DNA from: Phytomonospora endophytica
GTDB taxonomy: Bacteria; Actinomycetota; Actinomycetes; Mycobacteriales; Micromonosporaceae
Length of the DNA stretch: 64,000 nt
Assembly (NCBI RefSeq): GCF_014202425.1
Contig: NZ_JACHGT010000010.1
Location: 239,981 to 303,980 of the forward strand
Direction: 5' to 3'
Part shown: one piece after another, positions 7,976 through 17,092 of the stretch
Numbering within the stretch: the stretch's first letter is position 1
How the letters are laid out: each line of letters starts with the position of its first letter
Notes under the pieces: model-generated
Seen by the model: only the letters and a program-made list of their open reading frames with translations
What the model was told of the DNA's origin: nothing
Database searches by the model: none
Program-made: the position numbers and the translations under genes

Positions 7976-9112
7976 ATGGCCAACCGGCGGTTTCGCGCCC
8001 TCCTCCCCAAACGCGGGACCGGGTCCTCGGCCGAGCATGAACGCGCCCCTGAGCACACCATGGATCCGCGCGGCCACCAGCCGGTCTCGGTGGAGGAGAG
8101 CGTCGTCCAGGCCGCCGTGTACCGCGACGGCCGCCGCACCGACACCCCCGCCACCCTCGCCGAGGCCCTGCGCAGCCTCCCCGAGGACGACTCGATGGCC
8201 TGGATCGGGCTCTACCGGCCCGACGAGGCCCAGATCCTGGCCGCCGCCGAACAGTTCGGGCTACACGAACTGGCCGTCGAGGACGCGATCGTCGCCCACC
8301 AGCGCCCGAAGCTGGAACGCTACGGCGACACCCTCTTCATGGTCCTGCGCGCCGCCCGCTACATCGACGAGACCGAAGAGGTCGACTTCGGCGAACTGCA
8401 CGTGTTCGTCGGCCGCAACTTCGTGCTCACCGTGCGGCACAGCGAGTCCCCGGACCTGGCCGTGGTCCGCAAACGCATGGAGGACGAGCCGGAGCTTCTG
8501 CGCCTGGGCACCGAGGCGGTCCTGTACGGGATCCTCGACGCCGTCGTCGACGGCTACGCCCCGGTCGTCGCCGGGCTCCAGAACGACATCGACGAGATCG
8601 AGACCGAGGTCTTCCAGGGCGACCCGGCGGTGTCCCGGCGCATCTACGAACTGTCCCGCGAGGTCATCGAGTTCCAGCGCGCGACCCGCCCGCTCATCTC
8701 CATCCTCAACGGGCTCGCGGCCGGTTTCGCCCGCGACGGCGTCGACGGTGAGCTCCAGCGGCACCTGCGCGACGTCGCCGACCACGCCACGACCGTCGTG
8801 GAGCGCGTCAACTCCTTCCGGCAGGTCCTCGCCGACATCCTCTCGCTCAACGCGACCCTCGTCGCCCAGCAGCAGAACACCGAGATGAAGGCGCTGACCG
8901 AGGCCAGCTACGCCCAGAACGAGGAGATCAAGAAGGTCTCGGCCTGGGCGGCGATCCTCTTCGCGCCGACGCTGATCGGGACCGTCTACGGCATGAACTT
9001 CGACTTCATGCCCGAGACGCACTGGCTTCTCGGCTACCCCTTCGCGCTGGTGCTCATGGTCGCCACCTGCGTCAGCCTGTACCTGGTGTTCAAGCGGCGC
9101 GGCTGGCTTTAG
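7976..9112 (+). CDS. corA: CorA-family Mg2+ channel/transporter
   Basis: Pentameric inner-membrane divalent cation channel of 378 aa. The long N-terminal cytoplasmic alpha/beta domain and the stalk helix (VSRRIYELSREVIEFQRATRPL and beyond) are followed by two C-terminal membrane helices. The selectivity loop YGMNF lies at about residues 338-342, directly after the first helix, as in CorA; the C-terminus is basic (FKRRGWL). ATG 7976 has a GGA-containing site, and a TAGCCT -10-like element lies at 7934. An internal Met at residue 28 could be an alternative start. The last 23 bases overlap the end of the convergent LacI gene. Confidence 0.93.
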   Translation: MANRRFRALLPKRGTGSSAEHERAPEHTMDPRGHQPVSVEESVVQAAVYRDGRRTDTPATLAEALRSLPEDDSMAWIGLYRPDEAQILAAAEQFGLHELAVEDAIVAHQRPKLERYGDTLFMVLRAARYIDETEEVDFGELHVFVGRNFVLTVRHSESPDLAVVRKRMEDEPELLRLGTEAVLYGILDAVVDGYAPVVAGLQNDIDEIETEVFQGDPAVSRRIYELSREVIEFQRATRPLISILNGLAAGFARDGVDGELQRHLRDVADHATTVVERVNSFRQVLADILSLNATLVAQQQNTEMKALTEASYAQNEEIKKVSAWAAILFAPTLIGTVYGMNFDFMPETHWLLGYPFALVLMVATCVSLYLVFKRRGWL

Positions 9113-10124
9113 GCGGTGCGCTGCTCTCGCGTACGACCAGCTCGGTCGCCAGCTCCATGCGCGGGCTCTCCAGGCGCTCACCGGCCGCGAGCCGCAGGAT
9201 CGTGCGGGCGGCGAGCACGCCCATCTCGCTGAGGGGCTGGCGGACGGTGGTCAGCGGCGGTGAGGCCCAGCGCGTCTCCGGGAGGTCGTCGAAGCCGACG
9301 ACGCTGACGTCGTCGGGGATGCGCAGACCCGCCTGACGGACCGCCTCAAAGGCGCCGAAGGCCATCTGGTCGCTGGACACGAAGATCGCCGTGGGCGGGT
9401 CGGGGAGGGCCAGCAGCCGGCGCGCGCCGTCGAAGCCGGACTGGTGGTAGAAGTCGCCGTCATGGATCAGCTCGGGGTCGACGGCGATGCCCGCGGCCTC
9501 CAGGCCGGCGCGGTAGCCGTCGAGGCGCGCGCGGGCGCAGAGCATGGCCCGCGGGCCGGTGATGACGGCGACGCGCCGGTGCCCGAGCGACAGCAGGTGC
9601 TCGGTGGCCGACAGTCCGCCGGCCCAGTTGGTGGCGCCGATCGTGGGGGTGTCGGCGCTCGACCCCCCGACCGGGTCGACGACCACCGTCGGCACTTCGA
9701 GGCGCCGCAGCTCTTCGCGCTGCGGACCGTCCAGTTTGGACGTCACCAGGATCACGCCGTCGGAGGCCCGGGCGCGCAGGTTCTGCAGCCAGCGGCGGGC
9801 CGAGGTCGTCTCGCGGTGGATCGCCGACACGACCGTCCCGACGCCGGCGGCGTGGGCGGCGTCCTCGACGCCGCGGATGATCTCCACCGCCCACGGTGAG
9901 TCGAGATCGTTGAACACCAGGTCGATCAGGCGCGCGCGGTCCCTGGGCCGGGAGTTGCGGCGCCGGTAGCCGCGCAGAGCGAGGATGTCCTCCACACGGC
10001 GCCTGGTGTCGGCCGCGACATCGTCGCGGCCGTTGATCACGCGCGACACGGTCGGCACCGACACACCGGCCTCGGCGGCGATCGCGCTGATCGTCACCCG
10101 TCGTCCCACGGCGTCCTCAACCAC
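9090..10124 (-). CDS. LacI-family regulator of the arabinoside/GH3 locus
   Basis: A 344-aa transcription repressor with an N-terminal LacI helix-turn-helix ([27 protein letters not shown], about residues 9-34), the hinge helix, and a periplasmic-binding-protein-like sugar sensor ([25 protein letters not shown] to [23 protein letters not shown]). It is the last gene of the binding protein-permease-permease operon, 40 bases behind the second permease, and starts at GTG 10124 after GGAAGGAA. By position it most likely controls this operon and the divergent GH3-GH51 operon through the AACTTTCGGAAA-type sites at 13.5-13.65 kb; this is inference. It converges on corA with a 23-base overlap. Confidence 0.9.
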   Translation of the reverse strand: MVEDAVGRRVTISAIAAEAGVSVPTVSRVINGRDDVAADTRRRVEDILALRGYRRRNSRPRDRARLIDLVFNDLDSPWAVEIIRGVEDAAHAAGVGTVVSAIHRETTSARRWLQNLRARASDGVILVTSKLDGPQREELRRLEVPTVVVDPVGGSSADTPTIGATNWAGGLSATEHLLSLGHRRVAVITGPRAMLCARARLDGYRAGLEAAGIAVDPELIHDGDFYHQSGFDGARRLLALPDPPTAIFVSSDQMAFGAFEAVRQAGLRIPDDVSVVGFDDLPETRWASPPLTTVRQPLSEMGVLAARTILRLAAGERLESPRMELATELVVRESSAPPKASRAA

Positions 10125-10164
10125 GAAGCGGTTCCTTCCCGGTGCCCGAAAATCTCAGCCTAGG

Positions 10165-10995
10165 TCACTTGCCGCCGACCCCGGCGAGCCCGGCGACCAG
10201 CCAGCGGCGCGCGAAAAGGTACAGCACGAACACCGGCAGCGCCGACAGCAGCACGCCCATCATCATCCCCGGCAGGTTGATCCCGAACTCCTGCCGGAAG
10301 GACTGGAGGCCGAGGGTGAGGACCTTCTTCTCCGGGCTGTGCAGGAAGATCAGCGGGAAGATGAAGCTGTTCCACGCGCCGAGCCCGACGAAGACGCTGA
10401 CCGTGGTGATGCTCCCGCGCGACAGCGGCAGCACCAGGCTCACCAGCATCCGCAGCGCGCCCGCGCCGTCGACGGTCATCGCGTCGTAGAGCTCACCGGA
10501 GATGTCGCGCAGCGAACCCGAGAGGATCAGCACGACGAGCGGCAGGTTGAATGCCACCGTCGGCAGGATCACCGCCGCGAGGGTGTCGTTGAGACCCATG
10601 CGGGTGATGATCAGGTACACCGGGATGATCACCGCCTGCGCCGGGATCGCCAGTCCCAGCAGGAAGACCCGGAACGACGCGCTCGCCAGGAGACTGCGCG
10701 AGCGGACCACCGCGTAGGCCGCCGGGATCGCCAGCAGGAGCGTCAGCGCGATGCCCGCCCCGGTCACGATCAGCGTGTTGCGCATGTACCGGCCGAAGCC
10801 CATGTCCATGACGGCGGCGAAGTTTTCGAAGGTGATCGAACTCGGCGGCGCCAGTGGCCCGTGGTCGAGGAGGTCCTGCTGGCTCTGCAGACTCCAGGAG
10901 ATCATCGACAGGATCGGTACGGCGATGACGATCAGCCAGACGGCCGTCAGCGCGCCCGCGAGCCAGTTCGGGCGCCCGCGTGCCCCGGTGCTCAC
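10165..10995 (-). CDS. Carbohydrate ABC importer permease (MalG type)
   Basis: Inner-membrane permease of a CUT1-type sugar ABC importer, 276 aa and six helices, with the EAA loop as DAMTVDGAGALRMLVSLVLPLS. The start is GTG 10995, giving VSTGARGRPNW before the first helix. It overlaps the stop of the upstream permease by 4 bases (GTGA), so translation is coupled. As in most actinomycete CUT1 operons no ATPase is encoded here, so a shared MsiK-type ATPase elsewhere in the genome probably energises it. The substrate is likely an arabino- or xylo-oligosaccharide, judged from the neighbouring GH3 and GH51 enzymes. Confidence 0.92.
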   Translation of the reverse strand: MSTGARGRPNWLAGALTAVWLIVIAVPILSMISWSLQSQQDLLDHGPLAPPSSITFENFAAVMDMGFGRYMRNTLIVTGAGIALTLLLAIPAAYAVVRSRSLLASASFRVFLLGLAIPAQAVIIPVYLIITRMGLNDTLAAVILPTVAFNLPLVVLILSGSLRDISGELYDAMTVDGAGALRMLVSLVLPLSRGSITTVSVFVGLGAWNSFIFPLIFLHSPEKKVLTLGLQSFRQEFGINLPGMMMGVLLSALPVFVLYLFARRWLVAGLAGVGGK

Positions 10996-11924
10996 AATCC
11001 CTCCAAGGTGGACCGCATCTTCGCGAAGCCCGAGAAACGCACGATGAGCAGTGACAGGGTCGTGCCGACGACGACCAGGAGCGTCGCGATCGTGGCGGCG
11101 TAACCGAACTCGTAGCCTTCGAAACCGGCCCGGTACATCAGGAACGGCAGCACGTGGGTGGCGATCCCCGGGCCGCCGTTGGTGAGCAGCAGGATCGTCT
11201 CGAAGAAGGTCAGCGAACCGACGATCATCAGCGTCGAGGAGGTGACCACGGTGTTGCGCAGTTGCGGGAGGGTGATCCGCCGGAACGCCTGCCAGCGCCC
11301 GGCGCCGTCGATGGTGGCCGCGTCGTAGAGGACGGCGGGGATGTTGCGTGCGGCGGCCTGGTAGATCAGCGTGTGGAAGGGCACGAACTGCCAGCCGACG
11401 ACGAACACGATCGCGGCGAGGGCGCCTCCGCGCGTCCCGATGATGTTGCCGTCCTCGAAGCCGATGAGCGGCCCGAGGTCGGCGGCCAGCCCGAAGTTCG
11501 GGTCGAGGAAGCGGTGGAACATCAGCGCGATCGCCGCGCTGGACAGCAGCAGCGGCAGGAAGAAGACCGCCGACAGCACCGCGCGGTTGCGTTGCCGTCC
11601 GGCCGCCCAGACCCCGAGGAGGAGCGACAGCGGCGTCTGGGTGGCCCAGGACAGGACGGTCAGGAACAGCGTCGTGCGGGTGGCGGCCAGGACCTTCTCG
11701 TCGGAGAACAGCCGCGACCAGTTCTCCATGCCCGCCGCCTCGGGATCCCCGATCCCGGTCCAGGTGGTGAAGGACAGCGCGACGACCAGGACCAGCGGCA
11801 GAAGCGCGAAGAACCCGAAGAACAGTGCCGCGGGCAGGATGTAGAGGAAGTTCGGGCGCGGGGTCGCGGCGGCCCGGCGCGAACCGCGCCGGACCGCCGC
11901 CACCTTCTCGAAGGCGGTGCTCAC
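10992..11924 (-). CDS. Carbohydrate ABC importer permease (MalF type)
   Basis: Partner permease of the same CUT1 sugar importer, 310 aa with six helices. The EAA motif reads YDAATIDGAGRWQAFRRITLPQLR. GTG 11924, preceded by GGGAG, is chosen because the longer frame adds an Arg-rich segment with no homology. It is separated from the upstream binding-protein gene by 214 bases that hold a strong hairpin, and it overlaps the downstream permease by 4 bases. Substrate as for its partner. Confidence 0.9.
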   Translation of the reverse strand: MSTAFEKVAAVRRGSRRAAATPRPNFLYILPAALFFGFFALLPLVLVVALSFTTWTGIGDPEAAGMENWSRLFSDEKVLAATRTTLFLTVLSWATQTPLSLLLGVWAAGRQRNRAVLSAVFFLPLLLSSAAIALMFHRFLDPNFGLAADLGPLIGFEDGNIIGTRGGALAAIVFVVGWQFVPFHTLIYQAAARNIPAVLYDAATIDGAGRWQAFRRITLPQLRNTVVTSSTLMIVGSLTFFETILLLTNGGPGIATHVLPFLMYRAGFEGYEFGYAATIATLLVVVGTTLSLLIVRFSGFAKMRSTLEGL

Positions 11925-12060
11925 GAACGCTCCCGGTGGACACGGCGTCCTGTTCCCACGCCGGCTCCTCGCGGCCCAACACGCGAAACCCGTCCACCGG
12001 CACGCCCGCCGGCGTGCCTTCTTCCCGCCGACACGACTGACACGTCGCGGGAGTCGTTCC

Positions 12061-12095
12061 CGGCGTCCGGCCGCGACCACGCGGCCGGGACGCCG
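12061..12095 (-). promoter_or_regulatory. Intercistronic hairpin after binding-protein gene
   Basis: A 15-bp stem with one bulge (CGGCGTCCGGCCGCG at 12061-12075 with 12080-12095) and an ACCA loop lies 43 bases after the binding-protein stop and 136 bases before the permease start. In maltose-type operons such structures protect or partly terminate the message so that binding protein outnumbers permease. The same arrangement recurs in the other two sugar ABC operons here. Confidence 0.65.
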
Positions 12096-12138
12096 TCGGC
12101 TCGCCTCTCACCGTTCGCGCGCTTCGATGACACGGCGC

Positions 12139-13440
12139 TCATGCCGCGGCGTCCTCGTTGGCCTTGACGAATCCCGCCGCGTCCAGTTCGCCGAGGAAGA
12201 CCTGCGAGATCGCGTCGAGCATCGGACTCGCCAGCTCCCGCTCGACGGCCTGGTCCCAGGACAGCTGGAAGCTCGGGGCCTTGGCGACGAGGTCGTAGAC
12301 GAAGGCCGCGAACTCGGGGTTCCCGGCGCCGGAGAGGCGGTCGGTGATGTCGGCGACGGCGGGCACGTCGCCGATCGCGATCAGTCCGTCCACATAGGCC
12401 TCGGAGGCCATCTCCTGCTTGAGGTAGGCGATCGCGGCGTCCTTGTGCGCGGAGTCCTTGGTGACCGAGAAGTAGTTGGTGGGGTTCCCGACGACCGCGT
12501 CGGGCGCGCCGGCGCCGTCTTCGATGACCGGGAAGGGACCCCAGGCCAGGTCGTCGCGCGCGAACTCCGGCGCACTGCCGAGCTGTGTCGTGTACTCCCA
12601 CGAACCCATGAGGTGCATCGCGGCCTTCCCGGAGGAGAAGACCTGCTGGACGGCACCGCCCTCCCACTCCACGGCGGCGAAGTTGGTGCCGAACACCCCG
12701 CTGTCCACAAGGGACCTGGTGGTGTCGATCGCACGCGCGATCGCCGGGTTCTGCCACGCGCCCGCCGTCCCGGCGGCGATGTCGGCGAACACCTGCGCGC
12801 CGCCGATGCGCTCGACGAGGTACTCGATCCACATCAGCTCGGTCCACGACTGCGCCCCGGCCAGCGCGACCGGCGTGATCCCGGCCGACTTCAGCTTCTC
12901 GCAGACGTCGAGGAACTGCGTCCAGGTCTCCGGGATCTCGACGCCCACCTCGCCGAACACCTTGGTGTTGTAGAACATGTGCACCGGCTGCATGGTCCGC
13001 ATCGGGATCCCGAAGAACTTCCCGTCGATCTTCCCGGCGTCGAGCACCGAGGGAAGGAAGGCGTTCTTGAAGGCGGGATCACCGTCGAGGTGCGGGGTGA
13101 GGTCCTCCAGGAGCCCTTCGCGGGCATAGGTGCGGATACTCCCGCCGCCCCAGTTGAAGAAGACGTCGGGCCGCTGCCCGGTGCCGATCGAGATGTGGAC
13201 CTTGTCGCGGTAGCCGGTGTTGACCTCGGGCTGGAGCACGCCCTTGACCTCCGCCGCACCGTTGTAGCGGTCCAGGGAGGCCTGGCTGACCGGGTTGACG
13301 TTCTCGTCCTGGAGCACCCACACGGAGAACTCGCCGTCGGCGGCATCCTCTCCACCGCACCCGGTGGCACCGAATAAGGCGAAGGCGGCGCCGCCCCCGG
13401 CGAGGGTCAGGAATCTCCGGCGGGGCATGGAAGCGGTCAT
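12139..13440 (-). CDS. Sugar ABC transporter solute-binding lipoprotein
   Basis: Extracellular binding protein of family 1 (SBP_bac_1), 433 aa. The N-terminus combines a twin-arginine-like motif (PRRRFLTLAGGG) with a lipobox GATGC whose Cys28 would be lipidated. GQRPDVFFNWGGGSIR and FGIPMRTMQPVHMFYNTKVF are typical of oligosaccharide binders. ATG 13440 follows an AAGGGA site; the upstream in-frame extension lacks a signal peptide. This is the first gene of the importer operon, under a TTGACC-17-TAGTGT promoter at 13568-13540, with a LacI-type operator in the leader at 13498-13512. The presumed ligand is an arabinoxylan-derived oligosaccharide, from its neighbours only. Confidence 0.9.
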   Translation of the reverse strand: MTASMPRRRFLTLAGGGAAFALFGATGCGGEDAADGEFSVWVLQDENVNPVSQASLDRYNGAAEVKGVLQPEVNTGYRDKVHISIGTGQRPDVFFNWGGGSIRTYAREGLLEDLTPHLDGDPAFKNAFLPSVLDAGKIDGKFFGIPMRTMQPVHMFYNTKVFGEVGVEIPETWTQFLDVCEKLKSAGITPVALAGAQSWTELMWIEYLVERIGGAQVFADIAAGTAGAWQNPAIARAIDTTRSLVDSGVFGTNFAAVEWEGGAVQQVFSSGKAAMHLMGSWEYTTQLGSAPEFARDDLAWGPFPVIEDGAGAPDAVVGNPTNYFSVTKDSAHKDAAIAYLKQEMASEAYVDGLIAIGDVPAVADITDRLSGAGNPEFAAFVYDLVAKAPSFQLSWDQAVERELASPMLDAISQVFLGELDAAGFVKANEDAAA

Positions 13441-13497
13441 GACTGTCCCTTCACGACACGGGCGGTCTGCGTTGGGTGGCCTCGGCAGAACCCCCGG

Positions 13498-13512
13498 AAG
13501 TTTCGGAAAGTT
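13498..13512. promoter_or_regulatory. LacI-type operator 1 (importer leader)
   Basis: The imperfect palindrome AAGTTTCGGAAAGTT lies in the leader of the binding-protein gene, about 20-35 bases after the predicted transcription start. Its core matches the second site at 13640-13654. The AACTTTC-type half-site resembles LacI regulators of actinomycete xylan and arabinan genes. Confidence 0.6.
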
Positions 13513-13539
13513 CGCCCGGCTCATTCAGTGATGCCGGGC

Positions 13540-13568
13540 ACACTACCGAGCTGTTTTCGGCCGGTCAA
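13540..13568 (-). promoter_or_regulatory. Promoter of the importer operon
   Basis: Read on the minus strand, TTGACC (13568-13563), a 17-base spacer and TAGTGT (13545-13540) form a good sigma-70-type promoter directed at the binding-protein gene. Confidence 0.6.
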
Positions 13569-13572
13569 GTCC

Positions 13573-13602
13573 TTGTTTCCGTTGCAGTGCAACGGATATG
13601 GT
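13573..13602 (+). promoter_or_regulatory. Promoter of GH3 operon with palindrome in the spacer
   Basis: TTGTTT (13573-13578) and TATGGT (13597-13602) are 18 bases apart. The spacer is almost filled by the perfect 17-base palindrome CCGTTGCAGTGCAACGG (13579-13595), two 8-base arms around one base. A repressor bound here would block RNA polymerase. The palindrome differs from the AACTTTCGGAAA sites, so a second regulator may act. Confidence 0.55.
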
Positions 13603-13639
13603 GCCAACGCTTGGTCGGCACCTCGACATCGTCGACTGA

Positions 13640-13654
13640 AACTTTCGGAAACAA
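13640..13654. promoter_or_regulatory. LacI-type operator 2 (GH3 leader)
   Basis: AACTTTCGGAAACAA shares its core with operator 1 and sits in the leader of the GH3 gene, 22 bases before its ATG. Two related sites on either side of a divergent promoter pair fit control by one repressor. Confidence 0.6.
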
Positions 13655-13676
13655 TCGGCACGGGAGAGGCGGGCGG

Positions 13677-15995
13677 ATGGACAGTCGCGAGGAGACCCAC
13701 CGGCCCTGGCAGGACACCTCGGCGACCGTGGGGGACCGGGCCGCGGCCCTCCTCGCGGCCATGACGCTCACCGAGAAGACCGCCCAGCTCTACGGCGTCT
13801 GGATCGGCGTGACACCGGCCGGCGCCGACGTCGCGCCCCACCAGCACGAGTTCGCCGACGACGCCCTCGACTTCGACGCCCTCATCACCCACGGACTCGG
13901 CCAGCTCACCCGGCCTTTCGGGACCGCGCCCGTCGAGGCCGCCCAGGGCGCCAAGGCCCTCGCCCGCATGCAGGCCGACATCCGCGCCGCCGGCCGCCAC
14001 GGCGTCCCCGCCCTCGTGCACGAGGAGTGCCTCACCGGTTTCATGACCTGGGGAGCCACCATCTACCCGACGCCCCTGGCCTGGGGCGCCACCTTCAACC
14101 CCGCCCTCGTCGAGGCCATGGCCCGCCAGATCGGCACCGGCATGCGCCAGGTCGGCGTCCACCAGGGACTCGCGCCCGTCCTCGACGTCACTCGCGACCC
14201 CCGCTGGGGCCGCACCGAGGAGACCATCGGCGAAGACCCCTACCTCGTCGCCACCCTCGGCACCGCCTACGTGCGCGGCCTGCGCGACGGCGGCATCGTC
14301 CCCACCTTGAAACACTTCGCCGGATACGCCGCCTCGGCGGCCGGACGCAACTTCGCGCCCGTCGCCATAGGCCCGCGCGAACTCGCCGACGACGTGCTCT
14401 TCCCCTTCGAGCTGGCCCTCCGCGACGGCGGTGCCGACTCGGTCATGCACGCCTACACCGAGATCGACGGCCTGCCCACCGCCGCCGATCCCGCCCTGCT
14501 CACGGGACTCCTGCGGGAAACCTGGGGCTTCACCGGGACGGTCGTCTCCGACTACTTCGGGGTGTCCTTCCTGGAACTCCTGCACGGCGTCGCCGCCTCA
14601 CCGGCCGCGGCGGCGGCACTCGCCCTGTCGGCGGGCGTCGACGTGGAGCTGCCGACGGTCCGCTGCTACGGAGACCCGCTGCTGGCGGCCGTGCGGGACG
14701 GACTCCTCGACGAGTCCATCGTGGACCGCGCGGTCACGCGGGTCCTGCGGCAGAAGATCACCCTCGGACTCCTCGATCCCGAACCCGCCCGCACCACCGA
14801 TCCGGCCGTCGACCTCGACCCTCCCGAGGCCCGCGCGCTCGCGGCGGCCATCGCCGAGGAGTCGGTGGTCCTGCTGTCCAACGACGGCGCCCTGCCGCTG
14901 AGCCCGGACGCACGAATCGCGGTCGTCGGACCCGTCGCCGACGACCCCGCGGCGATGCTCGGCTGCTACGCCTTCCCCAGCCACGTCGCGCACGACGACG
15001 ACGGCGAGTCGCCCGCGATGGGCGTCGACATCCCCGACGTGCTGCGCGCCCTTCACACGGAGTTCCCGCAGGCGACCATCACACACGCGCGCGGCACGGC
15101 GGTGGACGGCGACGACCGCTCCGGCTTCGCCGAGGCCGTCGCGGTCGCCACCGCCGCCGACGTGTGCGTCGCCGTGCTCGGCGACCGCGCGGGCCTGTTC
15201 GGCCGCGGGACCTCCGGTGAGGGCTGCGACAGCGCGGACCTGCGCCTGCCGGGCGCGCAGGGCCAACTCCTCGGCGCGCTGCTGGCCACGTCCACGCCCA
15301 TCGTGCTGGTCCTGCTCAGCGGCCGCCCCTACGCCCTCGGCGAGCACGCCGCCCGGACGGCGGCGATCGTGCAGACGTTCTTCCCCGGCGAAGAGGGCGG
15401 GGGAGCGGTCGCGGGCGTCCTCTCCGGGCGCGTCAACCCCTCCGGGAGCCTGCCGGTCGGCGTTCCGCGCGAGCCTGGCGGGCAACCGTCGACGTACCTG
15501 GCGCCCATGCTCGGCCGCCGCACCGACGTCAGCGCGGTCGACCCGACGCCCCTGTTCCCTTTCGGTCACGGGCTCTCCTACACGACCTTCGCCTGGGAAC
15601 GGCCCCGGCTCTCTCTCGCCGAGACCTCGACCGAGGGCTCGGTGGAGGTGACCGTCGAGGTCGCCAACACCGGTGACCGCGCGGGATCCGAAGTCGTGCA
15701 GCTCTACCTCCACGACCCCGTCGCGCAGGTGACCCGGCCCGTGGTCCGCCTGATCGGCTACGGGAAGGTGGCGCTCGCGCCGGGGGAGCGGCGTACGGTC
15801 GGGTTCACCGTGCACGCCGACCTGTCGTCCTTCACCGGCCGCGACGGGCACCGCGTGGTCGAACCCGGATCACTGGAGCTGCGCCTCGGCCGCTCCTCGG
15901 CCGACGTCCGCGCCACGCTCGCGCTGCGGCTGACCGGGCCGGAGCGCGTCGTCGGCCACGACAGACGGCTCACCTCGGAGGTGACCTACACGTGA
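13677..15995 (+). CDS. GH3 beta-glucosidase/beta-xylosidase-type exo-hydrolase
   Basis: Cytoplasmic glycoside hydrolase family 3 enzyme of 772 aa without signal peptide, so it acts on imported oligosaccharides. Domains are the N-terminal TIM barrel (about 20-370; KHF at 212 and nucleophile Asp292 in VVSDYFGV), the alpha/beta sandwich (about 390-620; acid/base region GRGTSGEGCDSADLRLPG), and a C-terminal fibronectin-III-like domain (about 660-760). ATG 13677 follows GGGAGAGG. GH3 covers beta-glucosidase, beta-xylosidase and arabinofuranosidase activities. With a GH51 enzyme in the operon, beta-xylosidase or arabinosidase activity is the better guess. The stop overlaps the next start by 4 bases (GTGA). 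Confidence 0.92.
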   Translation: MDSREETHRPWQDTSATVGDRAAALLAAMTLTEKTAQLYGVWIGVTPAGADVAPHQHEFADDALDFDALITHGLGQLTRPFGTAPVEAAQGAKALARMQADIRAAGRHGVPALVHEECLTGFMTWGATIYPTPLAWGATFNPALVEAMARQIGTGMRQVGVHQGLAPVLDVTRDPRWGRTEETIGEDPYLVATLGTAYVRGLRDGGIVPTLKHFAGYAASAAGRNFAPVAIGPRELADDVLFPFELALRDGGADSVMHAYTEIDGLPTAADPALLTGLLRETWGFTGTVVSDYFGVSFLELLHGVAASPAAAAALALSAGVDVELPTVRCYGDPLLAAVRDGLLDESIVDRAVTRVLRQKITLGLLDPEPARTTDPAVDLDPPEARALAAAIAEESVVLLSNDGALPLSPDARIAVVGPVADDPAAMLGCYAFPSHVAHDDDGESPAMGVDIPDVLRALHTEFPQATITHARGTAVDGDDRSGFAEAVAVATAADVCVAVLGDRAGLFGRGTSGEGCDSADLRLPGAQGQLLGALLATSTPIVLVLLSGRPYALGEHAARTAAIVQTFFPGEEGGGAVAGVLSGRVNPSGSLPVGVPREPGGQPSTYLAPMLGRRTDVSAVDPTPLFPFGHGLSYTTFAWERPRLSLAETSTEGSVEVTVEVANTGDRAGSEVVQLYLHDPVAQVTRPVVRLIGYGKVALAPGERRTVGFTVHADLSSFTGRDGHRVVEPGSLELRLGRSSADVRATLALRLTGPERVVGHDRRLTSEVTYT

Positions 15996-17092
15996 CGAAC
16001 GTGGCCGTCATCGGCACCGGCGGGATCGCCGGGATCCACGCCGCCGACCTCGCGACCCTCGGCGGCCGCGCGCGGATCACCGCCGCGGTCGACCCCGATC
16101 CGCTGCGGCTGGAGGAGTTCTGCGCGACCTGGGAGGTGCCCTACGGCTTCAAGGACACCACGGCCATGCTGGACACCGCCGCGCCCGACCTGGCGATCGT
16201 GTGCACGCCACCGCATCTGCACGCCGCCTCGGCGATCGCGTGCCTGGACCGGGGCGTGCACGTCTGGTGCGAGAAGCCGGTCGCCATGAGCCTCGCCGAG
16301 TTCGACGCGATGGCCGCCGCCGAGACACCTTCGGCGCGGCTGGCCACGGTCTCTCAGCATCGTTTCGGCAGCGGAGCCGAACGACTGCGGACACTGGCCG
16401 CCGAAGGGGTCCTCGGGCCGTCGGCCACCGCGCTCTGCCTGACCATGTGGCACCGGCCCGACGCCTACTTCGACGTGCCCTGGCGCGGCACCTGGGCCAC
16501 CGAAGGCGGCGGCCCGACCCTCGGGCACGGCATTCACCAGATCGACCTGCTGCTGTCGATCCTCGGGCCCTGGCGCGAGGTCACGGCTGTGGCCGCCCGC
16601 CGCGCCCGCGCCACCGACACCGAGGACCTGTCGGCGGCACTGGTCACCTTCGACGACGGCACCCTCGCCACGATCGTCAACAGCCTGGTCTCCCCCCGGG
16701 AGACCAGCCACCTGCGCTTCGACTTCGCCCGCGCCACCATCGAACTGACCCACCTCTACGGCTACGGAGACGACGACTGGCGCATCACCCCGCTCGACGA
16801 GCACGCCGGCACCGTCGCCACGGCCTGGAACTCCGGACCCGCCGGACGCGCCAGCGGGCACTCCGCCCAGCTCACCGCGATCCTCGACGCCCTCGACGCC
16901 CTCGACGCCGGCGAACCCCCGCCCGTCACGGCCGCCGACGCCCGCGCGACCCTGGAACTCGTCACCGCGATCTACGCCGCCGCCTTCACCGGCGCACCCG
17001 TCCGGCGCGGCGAGATCGACCCGGAATCGCCCTTCTACCGACGGATGGACGGACCCGGGGCGCCCTGGCCGCCGAGCGGAGAACCACGATGA
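15992..17092 (+). CDS. Gfo/Idh/MocA-family oxidoreductase
   Basis: NAD(P)-dependent sugar or cyclitol dehydrogenase, 366 aa. The Rossmann fold begins VAVIGTGGIAGIHAADL, and the active-site Lys lies in CEKPVAMS (Lys95). A His pair sits in LGHGIHQIDLLL, typical of the family's catalytic helix. It starts at GTG 15992, overlapping the GH3 stop, and its own stop overlaps the next ATG (ATGA), so the first three genes of this operon are translationally coupled. Its place between glycosidases and a PmoA-like protein suggests oxidation of a sugar, possibly at C3 of a glycoside, but the substrate is unknown. Confidence 0.9.
   Translation: MTNVAVIGTGGIAGIHAADLATLGGRARITAAVDPDPLRLEEFCATWEVPYGFKDTTAMLDTAAPDLAIVCTPPHLHAASAIACLDRGVHVWCEKPVAMSLAEFDAMAAAETPSARLATVSQHRFGSGAERLRTLAAEGVLGPSATALCLTMWHRPDAYFDVPWRGTWATEGGGPTLGHGIHQIDLLLSILGPWREVTAVAARRARATDTEDLSAALVTFDDGTLATIVNSLVSPRETSHLRFDFARATIELTHLYGYGDDDWRITPLDEHAGTVATAWNSGPAGRASGHSAQLTAILDALDALDAGEPPPVTAADARATLELVTAIYAAAFTGAPVRRGEIDPESPFYRRMDGPGAPWPPSGEPR

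Noticed and set aside
10165..12111. A single 648-aa fusion spanning both ABC permeases
   Set aside because: The N-terminal half is the wrong frame of the first permease gene; the real second permease starts at GTG 10995 with a 4-base overlap.
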